Shown: positions 1-13,099 of the stretch, in pieces
Layout of the letters: the number at the start of each line of letters is the position of its first letter
How positions within the stretch are numbered: position 1 is the first letter of the stretch
Source: Lepas anatifera
Taxonomy: Eukaryota; Arthropoda; Thecostraca; Lepadidae
Assembly (NCBI GenBank): GCA_034440635.1
Contig: JAOTON010001597.1
Span: 558,001 to 622,000 of the forward strand
DNA length: 64,000 nucleotides
Direction of reading: 5' to 3'
Made by a program: the position numbers and the translations under genes
The notes under the pieces: model-generated
The model's input: the letters and a program-made list of their open reading frames with translations, nothing else
Told to the model about the DNA's origin: nothing
Database searches by the model: none

Positions 1-605
1 TTGCGGAAACGAACAATGTATGGACCGGTACCAACCCATGGCACTGTTGGAAAATTTATTCAGGCACCGACATCCGAAGAACTACACACATTTCGTGTGA
101 CAACACTATTGGAATGAAACTGAACCAGCATTTTCAGCAGTTGAGGCAACATATTGCTGAAATAATGCCAGTGATTATAGCCAATGGCAATGGGTAGCCC
201 GATTTCGTGACCAGACCCGAACCCCAGGGTGGCCCGCTCGCGTGTTCGACGACCACATGCACCAGAACTGTGGACTTTGATAATTTGTGATTGGACGATG
301 ACCGTTGGTAAGTTTGTTTTCTGGGTCGTTAATTTTGTTCTGTGACATGATTTCGGCGATAACGGTCAATTTCCTCACCGCTGTTACAGTGAATCTGTTA
401 TCCGTGTGTGAAGGCGACAAACGTGCAAACATAACCGTCGAAATTACCAGTTTACTGCTGATTTTAGCTCTCAAACACAGTTCGCTTATGGACTTTTACT
501 CCATCAAAACCTATGCTTCAATAGTAGCTCCTTTCACGTTTGATGGGCACGTCAGGTTCCGTACACCGGCCGGGAATCGATCCGGCGTCGTCCGCGCCGA
601 CGTAC
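1..605. other. Intron after exon 12 (start of window)
   Basis: This begins at the GTACGT donor of exon 12 and runs off the window. I see no exon, transposon end or tandem repeat in it. Short overlapping ORFs have no recognisable content. Confidence 0.6.
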
Positions 606-767
606 CGACGCAACCGGAGACGACGGAGCTGCTGGGGACCTCTGGGTGGCGCACCAGGTCAGGCGCGGTGCCTCCACCCAGCATCAGACTGGCCAGGCAC
701 CCCTTGTAGCCGTGTCGCGACTGCACCTCGGCAGGCAGCCGGCCGTAGTGTTCGTCTGGCACACCGC
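606..767 (-). CDS. Nrx-1: Neurexin exon 12: end of LNS5
   Basis: A 162-bp, phase 1-1 exon encoding GVPDEHYGRLPAEVQSRHGY followed by KGCLASLMLGGG and PEVPSSSVVSGCV. YxxLPxxVxxxxGxxGCLAS and VPSSxVxSGC are the invariant close of neurexin LNS5, just before the third EGF repeat. The acceptor is GCCCGCAG and the donor is GTCG followed by GTACGT. The two cysteines should form the domain's disulphide. The EGF-C exon is not seen in the remaining 605 bases. Confidence 0.92.
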
Positions 768-1267
768 CTGCGGGCAACACAGCGGGGAGGGAAGCTCAGG
801 AAGTGACGATGACAGATGCTGTCGCGAGATAAGAGAGGCATGGTAATAAGCTGAGGTTGTCACACTGAGAGAAATGGAAGTTATATTCGCAGCCAGGATG
901 AAAAGTGCTCCGCGGTCCAAGGATTGCGCTTTTCATAATTTAGCTAGTGATCATATCACGAGATTGTTTTAAAAAGTCAGTCACCAGAAATCGAGTTGCT
1001 CCAACTATGAGCGAATTAACTGAATAGCGGGAAGAGGGCGGGGCTTTGTCGATTCTTCGCCGTGAATCCTATTGCATTGCTTGACTGGAAGTGGTCTAAA
1101 ACTACCACTTGGATAAGGGAAAAATAACAATTCGTAGTGAATTTGACTTACCTTGTGAATTGATTAATACTAACTGTTCAGTAACACCAGTGACAATCTG
1201 ATCAGTAAACCAGACCAGCATTGGCCTCATTAAAACTTTTCGTAGATCGGTCAGCGGCTCCACTCAC
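768..1267. other. Intron between exons 11 and 12
   Basis: About 500 bp with a canonical donor (GTGAGT) and acceptor (GCCCGCAG) on the minus strand. Nothing else is recognised in it. Confidence 0.8.
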
Positions 1268-1862
1268 CAACGTAGAGGAAGCCCTTCAGGTCGAGGTTCT
1301 CGTTGATGCCCATGTTGGTGACGGTGGCGATGTTGTTGTCGACAGTGAGGGAGTGGGTCCTGGCGTTGGGCCGGCCGATCGTCACCGCGTGCCAGTTGTT
1401 GTCGTTCAGCGTGGTGTGCCCGTTGTCTCGCACCCTCACCGCGCCGTCACCCAGGTTAAAGGCGTAGTGCAGGTGGCCGTCCACCAGCTCCACGGCCAGG
1501 AAGTCCTTCCCGCTGCCGCCGTTGTACAGCAGCAGACCCATCGGCTCCATGGTCCTGAACTGGAAGCGGACGCTGACCTCGGAGGAGACCCTCAGCTGAG
1601 GCAGCGCCACGAAGGAGTAGCGGGACTGGAAGGTGACGGCCTGGTGCAGCGCCGGCTGTCGGCGGCCGAAGCGGGCCGAGCCCTGGAGTGTCGGTCAGCT
1701 CACCCTGCCGCACCAGCGCCAGCACCGCCTGGCCGTTCAGGTAGAAGTGCTGCAGCTGGCCCACCAGGTTCGGTGCGCCGAAAGCGCCCCCGGCCGAAGG
1801 CGAGACAGCGCCGATGTAGAGAAACTTGGTCCGGAGGGTGGACACGTCCGCATCCAGGTTGG
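1268..1862 (-). CDS. Nrx-1: Neurexin exon 11: end of LNS4 and most of LNS5, with a one-base frame break
   Basis: A 595-bp exon. Its first part reads DADVSTLRTKFLYIGAVSPS, then GAPNLVGQLQHFYLNGQAVL and QGELTDTPG. A different frame then continues SARFGRRQPALHQAVTFQS, ALPQLRVSSEVSVRFQFRTM, EPMGLLLYNGGSGKDFLAVE and NENLDLKGFLYVG. Both parts match neurexin continuously, so one base too many is present within 1677-1683 (minus strand GGGCTCG). Phase also demands 594 nt rather than 595. The acceptor is CCTTGCAG and the donor is GTTG followed by GTGAGT. A sequencing or assembly error is the simplest explanation, because both sides are well conserved. A real allele with a frameshift is the alternative. 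Confidence 0.9.
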
Positions 1863-2700
1863 CTGCAAGGGGAGAAACATCGAATCTGAGAATCGTAATA
1901 GAAGCGTGCTTTGTATCGCGATTGCCTTAAGGGGGGGTGGAAGGTGACCCGGACATAAATCAAAGTGGCAAAGTCGGGGAGTCCGACTCGGCTTAACACC
2001 AAACTTGAATGCAGGACGTTAGCGCTTGGGGCCTAAGCTGTGAGACAAACGAGATACTCGCCGGCGACACAAACTCCATCCACGGGCGTCCTTATTGGAA
2101 AAGTTGGAGTTCTCAGTCGGGGTGAATTGGACCGGAGAAAGACACGGTGTCGCGCTGCCTTCTTTGTGCGGCTGCGGGTGGTACCTGGAACGGCCGGGCC
2201 CCCAACTCCATCCATCAGAAGAACTAATGGCAAGCTTTAAAGACCTGGACAGCCGTCACACAAATACAGAGCTGGAAAATCGCGACTACCTGGTTATGGT
2301 AATCATCGGGCTCACTGGTTATTTTGTGGCACGAAAATATCGATACTTTTAACAGCTGGCTGAAAATGGAAGGTAGAGCCGAACTAGAGAAATGTTTTTA
2401 CTGTGAGCAAAACAAGAGACTTGACAAACAACGCATAATTCAATTCGACTACAAAGCCAGCCAAGTCTCCAGACGAAAAGGCGCAGAGAGGGAGCAAAGC
2501 CACAAGGGTTTCAAATGATTAAATTGACGGTTTAAGCGTACTTAGTGATAATTTCTAGAATTTATCAAGCTAAGAGAGTTTCATGAATGGGAAACATATT
2601 TCAGGTTACGAGCATGCGTGGATTACAGGTAAGGTGCGTGAAAAAATTGCCGCACATCGTCAGCGGCGTAGTGTGTCGGAGCTATGACCAACCGGCCGAC

Positions 2701-4644
2701 CAGAGGTGCAGAAAGTATGCTGGCTGTCACAAACTCAATGCGACGTATGCCTCCTCTGTCACACAGAGCTGGAAATAATAATTGTATACTTGAATACTAT
2801 TTCCAATATGCTGAATGTCCTCTACCTGTCCCTTACTTTTTGCAGCAGACAAGGTTCTAGCACCAAATCATTACACCATGAAAGTAGTAAGTTTTCATTT
2901 ATAGATCATGTTTTTGTTTTTGGAAGGAAAATTTCCAATTATGGGTATTTTTTCCAGTATTGGGGTCATAACTATTATTGGCAACTCTGACTGCAGTTTC
3001 CAATGACATGCATTTCTTTTGAAGAAGTTTCCATTTTTGAAAGGAGTGTTTCCAATTATGGTACTTTACCACATGATTACATGTAGAATTATCATGAAAA
3101 TAGTCATTATTGGGAATATACCTATTAATGGGAGCATACATGTACACACAATTGGGAACCCTAACGCAGCTTCCCCACTAAACTTCTATCTCACATATCA
3201 ACAAAAGGAAAAAATGTCAATGTCAACATAGTATTTGAATCTACCTAAAATGTGTTGGTAAGTGGACCTTAGGTAGCATTTTTATAAACACATCAAATGC
3301 TTAAAATTTGCATCCCACTCACGATCATTACCTGCCTGGTCATTCCTTTTGCAGTAAAACTCTGAGGCAACTAGCCTGCATAGATGTAAAATTATGTCTA
3401 TTGCCTAATAGGTCAGAGGTATTGGAATTCACATACCAAAGAAAGATCCAGTGTAGTCAACATCCTGCTTGAACTCCATGCAGTTCAGGTCCTGTGCGTT
3501 GCTTACCACCACTGGTAGTGCAACACCCCCCAACCAGCGTTTTTCGAAGTCTATTTGTTTCTGAGATTTGCTGTGATTTTCTGAGATAAGAAGGGTCTAC
3601 TCGGCCCCTCCAGTGCACGTTAGTTCCAGGCCCCTCTCCAGTGTGGGTGTTAACACTTTGTGGAGGACTGCATTAGCACACATTTGCTATCTGTACAATA
3701 TTGATATGATGATTTGATCATGAAAACTCACCTGAATCACTGTTGTTGCCAGCCTGTTGCTGGCGCCAACTCTCCCAACTTCCTCCTGCTCCAAATCTAT
3801 CTAACCAATCTAGGGCACAAATAAACTAAGGCAAAGCAGACTAAGGAATGAAAACCAAGCTTGATATGGGAAGTGCATCAGTCTTACAATAGCCTACATT
3901 CATCTTAGATTAGCCATGGGCAGCAATATTTGTTCTAGCTAGTTTTAGCCTGCACTTATCTTAAATATACCTAATGAATATGCCCTCAAAATAAGTGGCT
4001 CCCTGCCTGTTTAAATTTTTGGCAGGCTCTACATCACATAAACATTTCTAACTTGTCTTGTCGCTGTTGCGTGTTTAGTAGAATTGCTGCCCAGTATGTT
4101 TATTTTCTCACTCCTTAGTACTTTTATTAGTAGCTTTTAGGCGTACTTAATACTAAATTCGAGAAATGGGCCAATAAATCGAAGACACTCAAACCGTAAA
4201 TATGATTTAACCTGAAAAATGGACAGAAGTACTAAATAAGGTATCTGGTTATCGTTAATGCATTAAATATGCCCACAATCGTGTATTTTCGAAAATTTAC
4301 TGTCGATTTCCGGTATCTAGGCGACAACTTTCTGCAAACTACTAACAATCAGCCCCATTGGGCTGCATGTTAAAATCTGGCAATGTGACGCGGTTTGGGG
4401 TTTTCTGAGGGGGTCCCTCATTTTAGTAGAACTGAACACAGTACCAATATTGTATTACTAATGGTACGCTGTGCAATTGAAGAACAGAGCTGCTAGTTAA
4501 AATATTCCCTACACGCTACATTCTCTATTTCGAAAATATGGGTTTTGATCTTGGCCAAACGTCAGGATCGCTATTTTGTCACAATTATGCACCTCATTTT
4601 CGTAAATGTGTCCAAACTCCGGTAGCCGAGTTGCGTTTCTTTTG
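2701..4644 (+). mobile_element. Non-autonomous hAT-like DNA transposon, copy 1
   Basis: A 1.94 kb unit repeated almost colinearly at 26648-28649 in the same orientation, with small indels. It begins CAGAGGTGCAGAAA, a typical hAT terminus. It is flanked by a perfect 8-bp target duplication, CGGCCGAC (2693-2700 and 4645-4652). The right end is shortened relative to copy 2. No transposase is present. The 8-bp duplication and CAGAGGTG end argue for the hAT superfamily. Confidence 0.82.
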
Positions 4645-4675
4645 CGGCCGACTTCGAACGCTTCACGATCTAAGG

Positions 4676-4999
4676 CAGGGGCGGACGCAGACCCGAGTTT
4701 GGGGGGCAAACCCATGTCTGCCTCTCCTCCTGGAGGGGGAGGGTGGGAGCGTATTACTCTACAGACCTAGTGTAAACACCTTTTTCAGTGCTCGAAAGAC
4801 CTAGTATAAGCTACCTCTCCAAGTACATGATCCCTCTCCTGGGGGAGGGGGGATGGAGCGAATAATTTTTTGCTCTACAGACCTAGTGTAAACACCTTTC
4901 TTTAAAAATTAGTCAGGCGCTTGGGGGGTTAAAGATAGTTTGGCCCCCTCCAGCGCTTTGGGGGGCATGGCCGGAATGGCCCCCCTGCGTCCGCCAATG
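4676..4999. mobile_element. Short element with inverted ends CAGGGGCGGACGCAG / CTGCGTCCGCCAATG
   Basis: The 15-base ends are inverted copies with two mismatches, which is typical of small hAT-like elements. No matching 8-bp flanking duplication is seen. Inside, a segment containing ACAGACCTAGTGTAAACACC occurs twice. It sits 30 bp beyond hAT copy 1. Confidence 0.5.
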
Positions 5000-6635
5000 A
5001 ACGCACACTCGGGCTGGGAATGAACTGGGACCACCCGGATGGCGATCATCTTCATTCATTCTACTGGTGGGAGAAATGCATATTGACTTGGATTCACGGG
5101 CGCCCATTGTATCGCACGGAAGTCATTCATTACAGTGCACTGCTGAAGTTGTCTATATTGGCTGGCGTCAGACGCCGTTGAACGGCTTCGCTCCCAGCGA
5201 CCGGGGAATTTTCATTTCCCTCTAGTCAGTGGTCTGCCGACCGGATGAACCGCACTCAAAACCGGCGCCCATACCATGCAGATAGCTGCATGCGTTATTC
5301 ATGACAGTGGTAATCGAGCGGGGAACTCAAAACTCCCCGGTCCTGACCCGTGCTCTCCGCGACAGAGCCTGGTCGCTGAGGCGCCCTAAACCCCATCACA
5401 CACGACCCGTTCTCTCCACTTTGATAAGCTACCCCAGGGGGCGCTCTGACGCTCAAAGTGCGTTTTCCAGTCCACCTGAAGAATAGTAAGAGGTGGTGCT
5501 GTAATTTTGCACCAGGATGTGGGCGCTGGTGTAGAACGACTTTGATGTTTATAGCTCCGTTAATAAAGGGCTCCTGGCTGTCGTACAGCTTGCATAATAA
5601 AGGGAGGCAATTACTGAGAAAGCAATATGGCTGCTGCTCGAGAAAAACCCGCCTTAATCAAGTCATCTTATGGTCCTTGATTATACTCGTAGTCAGCATT
5701 ATGCTACGAGTCCTGGGAAACTAACAATTACGAGACTTACCGTGCTGGGGGTCTGGAAGGCCACTTGGGTTTTGCGGCGGGTTTACTTTACCGTTTCATC
5801 TTCATTTGCGATGTATCTCCTCAGTGTCAGCAACATCCACATAAGTGCCGCATGGACCGGTTGTCCGAATGAACCCGCCAGCAGTTGGCGGATTAGATTG
5901 GACTGGTCTTGGAATTCGGGGCGTTTTGGACCTGAAAGTGGATTTTGTATTCACTTTTTGTCGCTTTAGTCGTATTTCTCGGGTGCGGATTGGATTTGAC
6001 CACTCATCGTGGTGTGCAAATCGATTGACCGAGATTTTTCGCTGCTAAATTGCGAATGTGGACCGAAAACAATTTTAAGTTTCTTAGCCACGTAATTCTC
6101 TACTGTCCGCAAAATATATTTCGGTCATACAATATCGATACTGGTTACAAGTACCCTGGGGCAGCAGTGAGGCTTTCAATCAGAAGACAACAAGAAACAG
6201 TTCATTCTAGCCATCCAGCATTGATTTCCCGCATACCAGGCAGGGGACAAAAATGGTCTCAGACAGCCAACAACTGCATCATATGCAAGTATTGCATATG
6301 ATGTACTGCAACTACTGCATATCAATGTAACCTATAGGCTACATTGATAATTGGGGAAGGGGCATAAAATGAAGGTGTTAGAAGGTGCTCAGTAAAGACG
6401 GGCATGACTTAGTTTATTTCATAGCTCCAGCGCGTTGTCCCAAATTTAACAATGACAGTCACTTGGGGTTATATTCAATTCATCCTGTATAGGTAAGCAT
6501 TATCAAGCATTCAAGTTTATTGATATATAAGAACGTTGAACGCTGCAAACAATACAATTGTCTCACAAAACATCATAACAAAGAAATCACAATTCCAAGA
6601 CGAGTGACAATCCCGTTCTTTATTAAAAAAATTAT

Positions 6636-6645
6636 CTCCTCTCTT

Positions 6646-6702
<57 letters not shown>
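6636..6702. repeat. (CT)n microsatellite
   Basis: About 65 bases of nearly pure CT dinucleotides with a few interruptions near the left end, directly visible. Confidence 0.95.
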
Positions 6703-6704
<2 letters not shown>

Positions 6705-8200
6705 GCTCGGGAGGAAGGGAGTGAGCTGAAACGGGCCGGAGGTGAGGTTTACGTCGGCAGAGCCGTTTCCGACGGCCGTTTTATAGCTCTGTCCGACACT
6801 ATCGGCCCTCCGTCGGTAGCGACGTTTGAACAGTTTACGCGAGATAGGCGAGCGGCGCTCACGACGTGCCGCCGGCGGGGCCAGGCGACGATTACCGCTG
6901 CTCCTCTAGTTATCAACGTTATGTACTGCACATCTCCCGAGGCAGTGTTCGAAACTTTACATTGCACAGCAAATACGAAAGAGGTGTGACTGCCTCACTA
7001 TGGGTTCCACGGAAAGATATATGGAAATATCGTAGCTGATAAAGCATTAAAAGAGTAACAACGTTTTCTAGCCCTAACCTGTGTACCATGGGTGGAGATC
7101 TCGGAGCGGTTGGGGGTCAGGAACCCCCTGGATTTTGGGTTTTCCATAGGCTTTGTATAGGGCTTGTATTGCCGTACCAGCACTAACCCATCCAGGACCC
7201 CCTCTCCCTTGAGTCGAGAAAAGATATCCAGCCATGCTGTGTTCTTCTGACAGTACAATTTGTAACCTCTTTCGAACTAATACAAATTTATATTGCCAGT
7301 GAGCCTGAGCATGCTGTAAAAATGCCCGTGCAGAAGCCAATGCAGCAGGCAGCAGGGAGCGCAAGTTTGATGAGTTTTTGGTTCTGAAGGGGAATGTTTC
7401 TTGTCAGCAGCAGCATAGGCGGATCCAGGAGTGCCGATCGCGGGGAGGGGTACATGGCCTGAGGGGAGGGGCGTGAACTGCCAGTAATATGTCAGGTGAA
7501 CGGCTCAATTATTTTCATTAAATACGTGGTCAAGACACATAAGAACAGCAAAATTGATCAGCCATTCCTTCAATATGATTTAAAGGGGATTCGACTACGC
7601 ATAACGGAGGATAGCAGAGAATTATGTTGCTTCGTTCGCATCGGTGGAGTTTACAACTATCAAGTGCGTTGAAGGACTAATAACTCTTGGACTTTGAAGC
7701 TCGAGACCTATTCTCAAGCAGTCACCTTTAACCTATCGGCAGACGCTTTCAGTGGTGAAGTGACTGCCTGTAATGTAAGTCCAATTGACTCCTGCACATA
7801 AATTGACGATTCCTGACCGGCTCCATTCTGTGTGCGTAGAAGGTGCCATGGATTGGGACTCCGAGCGGAAATCTAATCCCATCCATTAATGGATTGGGCC
7901 TGATTTGCCAGATAATTCGCATTGTCTCTGATTTGTTTTTTCGTCTATCAAGCCGTATTCGTCTATCATAGAGTTATTTACAATGAAGCTATTTAGTTGC
8001 ATGTAAGGCGCCTGTTGGGAGCCCATAGCTCACACTTTCAAGTTAATCCTCAATTATGTTGTACTGTCGATGAAGTGTCCGAGTACCTGCCTGGTTTTCC
8101 TGATTACTCGTCACAACTAAGGCATGCCTACACAAGCATTGTCCGTCCGCCCAGCCTGGGCAGATCGAAAGCCCAGGAGGGAGGGGGGGTGCCTTCTCAC

Positions 8201-8309
8201 CGTCCAGGGCGCGGCCGTTGTCGATCTGGACCCGGATCTGACGGTTGCGCCGCTGCACTGTCGCCCGGTGCCACTGGTTGTCGTTCAGACTCTGACCGGC
8301 GTGCAGTTG
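8201..8309 (-). CDS. Nrx-1: Neurexin exon 10: LNS4, LNDNQWH segment
   Basis: A 109-bp exon, phase 0 in and phase 1 out, encoding QLHAGQSLNDNQWHRATVQR followed by RNRQIRVQIDNGRALD. The AGxxLNDNxWHxxxVxRR signature is the segment directly after vertebrate SS3. The acceptor is GCGACAG and the donor is GACG followed by GTGAGA. It is isolated between introns of 6.3 and 13.8 kb, and its plus-strand reading is a shadow. Confidence 0.92.
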
Positions 8310-11300
8310 CTGTCGCGGAGAGAAAGATATTCAGCATCACGGATGGATCCAGGGCAAGCACAAAAGGTATGGCCGCAAACCTTCCAATTTTGTCGGGTTT
8401 TCTTTAAAAAGCTTTGTATTTCACAATTTCGGACCCCTTTTTGCCTCCCCTTAGGCTCGAATGTGTTCCGTTCCATGTTCCGTGTTCCGGCTCGAAAGTT
8501 CCGTCACCTACGTGCCCGTTCAGTGGAACGCTTATTTAGGAAGGGGCTCCCTATTCTGTGTCAGGGCCCAAGCTACCCCGGAGAAAAACTTTACAATTTT
8601 TTTGGACATGCTGGTTATTCCTGATTTGTTTATTGTTCTGGATTATAGAAATACCTTTATTCGTTTTGCATGATTTCTTATTTTACAGCGCAACAATTAA
8701 GCTCGAGCCTGAACTTTTGGGAATTGGGTTCAGCATTTATCTCCATTTTCACCTTAAAGGGAATGTGGCACCTTGGTCGAATCCTGGAATTTAGTAAAAT
8801 TAGGCGTACTTTTAGCCAAAAATAATGAAACCACTCATGATTTCTCTGAAAATGTACAATAAGCTCAATATTTTGTTTTTAAAATGCTTCTCTAGAAAAA
8901 GAAATAAATATCAGCCTGTGGATGATGTCACGATCTGGCAACCACTACCATACTTGAAACGCTTTAAGGGCTTCGATTGGCTGATGCTCACCGTGGCGTC
9001 AGCATATGCCGTACACCAGTAGCTCACAACAATGGCCGCCAGCGACGGGGGCTGATGGGGGCTGGTGTCGGTAGGTTTTGGTTTTTTTACGGAAATATCG
9101 AGTTCCAAGACAAATGAAGGATGGGTACCGGGTTTCCGACTTGCTTTACAACTTGGCTATCTCAGTTAAAATCACGTTGTGAAGGTGCCTTCCTTTAATT
9201 CCTTCGCTGAACAGAACTGTAATTCTCAACCCAAAACTTTTCTGGAATCTGTTTCCCTTTTAGGGGCATCCAAATTGGGTCATTCCTCCTTTAGAAACCA
9301 AATACAGACTAGCGACAAAAAACTGGGGTGTGAGCGCCGAGCCTGTTCTATACAGAACTGTATATATGACTGCATCACCCAGCGTTATTAGCCTGCTGGG
9401 CTCTGGACATTGCCCGGGCTAAGGAGCTCGCAGCCTGGCTGGATGGAACATGCCACTTGTTCCGGGGATATCTGAGCCTCCGGAGATTCAGAAATCCTGG
9501 AATCCTGCCGCAGTCAGCTGATCACTGCCGAGAATCAGCTCCTGACTCCAGCAGAGCGGCGTCGTCAGAAGTTGTTCGTTACAAACGGACAGACGGTGGC
9601 TACTTTGAATTAGGTTACGAATGTGTCTAACTGTGGGATGTTTGTTTACAGTGGTAGCCTAGAAAATTTTATTAGAAAAATATGATACTCATGCAGAAGT
9701 TGAAATGCTGCAGACCAGTGGCTTTGGAGACATCAGTGGCACGCCAGCCGTCACTGGCAAAACTTCAGAGATGTCTTTGTCGGATGACTTTAGCTGTGAT
9801 TGATATTGATCTCGCTGGCCAGAGCCTGCAACGTCTTTGTGTGTTACTGCTGAGGGAGTTCATTTGGCATGCACGAATACAACTTCTGTAACAGTTGCAA
9901 TACAACAAATCAATTTCAGCACAGGCACCCGACCTGAACGCTTTGAATGCTCCTGGATCAAGGTCGACCCACGCCGGAAGGCCGAATTAGGTATACTATC
10001 GCCTTTTCAAAAATTGTGAAACCAAATCTCCTCTTCGGTATACAACTTTCACACATCAGATTAATTCCAGGCTATGTTTGAAAACACTATTTTGTGATCG
10101 TGTCGTGCAGCTGGCCGGTCAGTGGCAGAGCTGGTAGCTGTCCCAGCTCGCCTGATGAGGCTACGGCTACCTCTGGTCCGGCTCCCGCTAACCGAGACTG
10201 GCGGGGCGGTGCGACCGACCACACAGCTGCAGCCAACGGCCCACCATCACTCCCAGACTGGCCCAAACTAATGCCGCCGCCTCCAGTCCAGGTGGCGCCG
10301 TTTAGCCCGCGCCGGATGCCAATTACGGGGAATGTGGCGACTTTATACCGAATTGGTCCGAACTGAGATAGCCACACGTGATAGAGCACACCCGGCACCT
10401 CCAGCTTTGGTTTTTGTCCCAGAACTCGCCGTTTGTGGAGAAACAATGTGCGTTCAGGGCGGGTATGGAACCCGCCGCACCTAAACACGCCTGCGTTTTG
10501 CTGTTCAAAAGCCTTCGCATCTATATGATTTTCGCATCTATAGGTCATATAGATCTCGGGGCGCTATATGACCACGCAGGTTGGCGCGCACCTAAACTCA
10601 AATGATCAATCAAAGCCTTCGCATCTGCGGTCAGTCGTTAGGCCGAGTAGGCTTAGTAGTATACATCATTGTTCTAAAAAATAGCAGGCTTATGAAGCGC
10701 TGGTTATCTTAAAATAATTGAGCTCGTTATATAGTTGAGCTAGTTAGAGAGAAATGAAACATGAGACCAGCGGGTTTTCCGCTCAGGTACTCTACGAAAC
10801 TGATTGCTCGGTTCAAACCTCATACAGGTGCAATGCGTACATGCGGCCTTAAATGGAAATTTGGCACCTTGAAATCTGATGAGATTTGAACTCAGATATG
10901 TAGGTTTGAACCATACCAATTGACCCGTGACGTCACAGAGGGCAAAAATGGGCCAAACTTTGACCCATTTAGGAAATCCTTTAAAACTCGGGAATCATTA
11001 GAGCTAGGACAAAGCAGTCAAAAGCAGCAATGTTTTGTCTTGACCCAAGGATTCTAATGATATGCAATATGACCTTAAAAGAGCAGATCGGGACCTTGAA
11101 CTCAGATCAAGGTCAAACAATGAACTCTTAGGGGCATGTTGCGTGTCATTCGAATCATTTGGTCATGTTGGCTACTATGATTCCAAATTTATTGGTGTAG
11201 CTTTCTCGTTTAAAATTAATAGGTACAGACAATGTCGAAAACTGTGACTTTTGGAGACCTCTGGTAACCCTGTATTGGCCTGATCATCTTAAAACTAGTA

Positions 11301-12636
11301 CCACTCTTATGATAATAATTATACAACAATTAATCATGCTGGCTGATGGCGTGCCTGTTGATAAAAATGACACCCGATATGAGAAGTAAACTGGTATGAA
11401 TGCTGTTTACCGCAAACTTCAGCTGTGCGAACCATGCTTGGATTAGACTAGCCATCAAGCCACTGTCATAACTCTGTTCATTGGCAGCCTTGCCTGACAC
11501 ACGGCAACAAATCATATTTGACTTCGTTCGTCGGCCCGGAGGAACAACAAGGCTGACAAAAACGCAATATTGCAGCGGCGGCGCGGGGCCCAACACAAGG
11601 TATCGATTGGGTTGCCAGGCTGCAGGCCGGTGCGATCACTGTTCGGCTTCATCCAAAGCGCCGCCGGTGATTGATCACATGCTGCTGTCAAAAACTGACG
11701 CTCTGCTGAAAGGCACGGCCCAATCAGGCCATTCTAATGCCGACGCATTCGCTGTTAAGGTGGCACAAACTGCTGAAGGTGTGCCTCCATACTCCTGTCT
11801 TAGGACTTTGATGTGTCCGTTATGCCGATAGACATTATCCGTCCTAATCAAGCTGATGTCAACGTAATTAATAATGACTAGGCAATTGAGCTAGTGTTCT
11901 GTCAGTAAAGTAATGACAATTCACTTCAGTTATGACTCTACCGCCATCTGAAAATACTACTATAAGCTAGGTCCTTGGATTCAGGGGCGTAGGAACGGTT
12001 TGAAAAGAGGGGGGCCAACCTTAGAGGGGGCCCACCTCAAGGGGGCCCCCAGTCCATGGGGGCCCATAATTATAAAAAAATTAGTTAGCTCGTTTGGTGT
12101 CAATAAGGCACGCATGCACACTAGGATGCCAACGTATGGAAAATTGAGGAATTAAATTTTGCCCTATGATTTTGATTTGTACCTATTATGATCTAATAAA
12201 TCATAGTAAAACGCAAAAACATTTTTTGGGATTTTTTACCTAGACCTTTTTCAAATACGAAATAAATTTTTAAGCTCTTTTGGAGGATTTCAATCATTTT
12301 TTACCACGAGTGCGTTTCTTATATTTACAGATGTTTAGGCCCTTTTATCACATTTACAAAATTAAAAACTGTTTAGAAAACTACAGACAATGCTTTGATA
12401 CCAAACAGCCTCACTTCGCTATGACTAATCAACATTTTGCTTATTTAATGACAAAAAGGAAACATTTATTTAGGCTGTTACGGATCACTTCTTTCCATCA
12501 TTTGAGATTGATTTAGGTAAAGGCTGATCACAATAAATACGTCTAGCTATATTTCGATGCCTAAAATGCAGAGCTCCACCATGACTGCAAGTGCAATGTA
12601 GGTACTTGATGGCCAGCTTTGTGATGTTGTGGAGGT

Positions 12637-12792
12637 GTGGGCGTGGTGATATAGTGGTTAGCAACCTTGCTTTCCACGCGACCAACCCGGGTTTAAAGCA
12701 CGGCAGATTCCTTGTGCAAGAAGCAATTTGACTCCCCAAGGAACCCCTCCCAACAGGGAAAGAGTTGGCGACGCCATATAACCCTGGCATCT
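12637..12792 (+). repeat. tRNA-derived SINE
   Basis: GGCGTGGTGATATAGTGGTT resembles a tRNA 5' half with an A box. It is followed by AACCCGGGTTTAAAGC, a degenerate B box. There is no pairing acceptor stem at the 3' side, so this is a SINE head and not a functional tRNA. It lies inside the outer hAT-like element. Confidence 0.55.
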
Positions 12793-13099
12793 AAGGACGT
12801 CATGCCTTTCAATGGCTCAGGGACGACTGTTGCTCGGCATTTGATGCGGGGTCCGTATCCGATTCATGCTTTGTGTTGGGATTGATATGGGATGGAGTTT
12901 GATTGGGACCAGTTCTTGGGACTCATTTGGAAACACTCGGGTAGTAGGTGCCTTGGTTTTTTCACGAAGCGCTCCTTCTCCAGGGGCTTGCAGGCAGCGT
13001 ACTTGCTGATATTTGCATATACGTTGCGGGGGCCCACCTCAAAAGGGGGGCAGTATCCCCTGACCCCCGGTTCCTATGCCTATGCCGCCCAGGGGCCGC

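Larger units (their letters stand above)
1863..8200. other. Intron between exons 10 and 11
   Basis: About 6.3 kb. It holds a hAT-like element (2701-4644), a short element with GGCGGACGCAG ends (4676-4999) and a CT microsatellite (6636-6702). The stretches 1863-2700, 5000-6635 and 6703-8200 show no recognisable gene. Around 7420 there is a GGCGGATCCAGG string, shared in part with 14692 and, inverted, with about 63412. Confidence 0.7.

Noticed and set aside
1221..1889. 222-codon plus-strand frame opposite exon 11
   Set aside because: It is the antisense shadow of a GC-rich neurexin exon.
10087..10548. 153-codon minus-strand frame in a GC-rich patch
   Set aside because: No conserved motif, and exons 9 and 10 already join in phase across this intron, so no neurexin exon is missing here.
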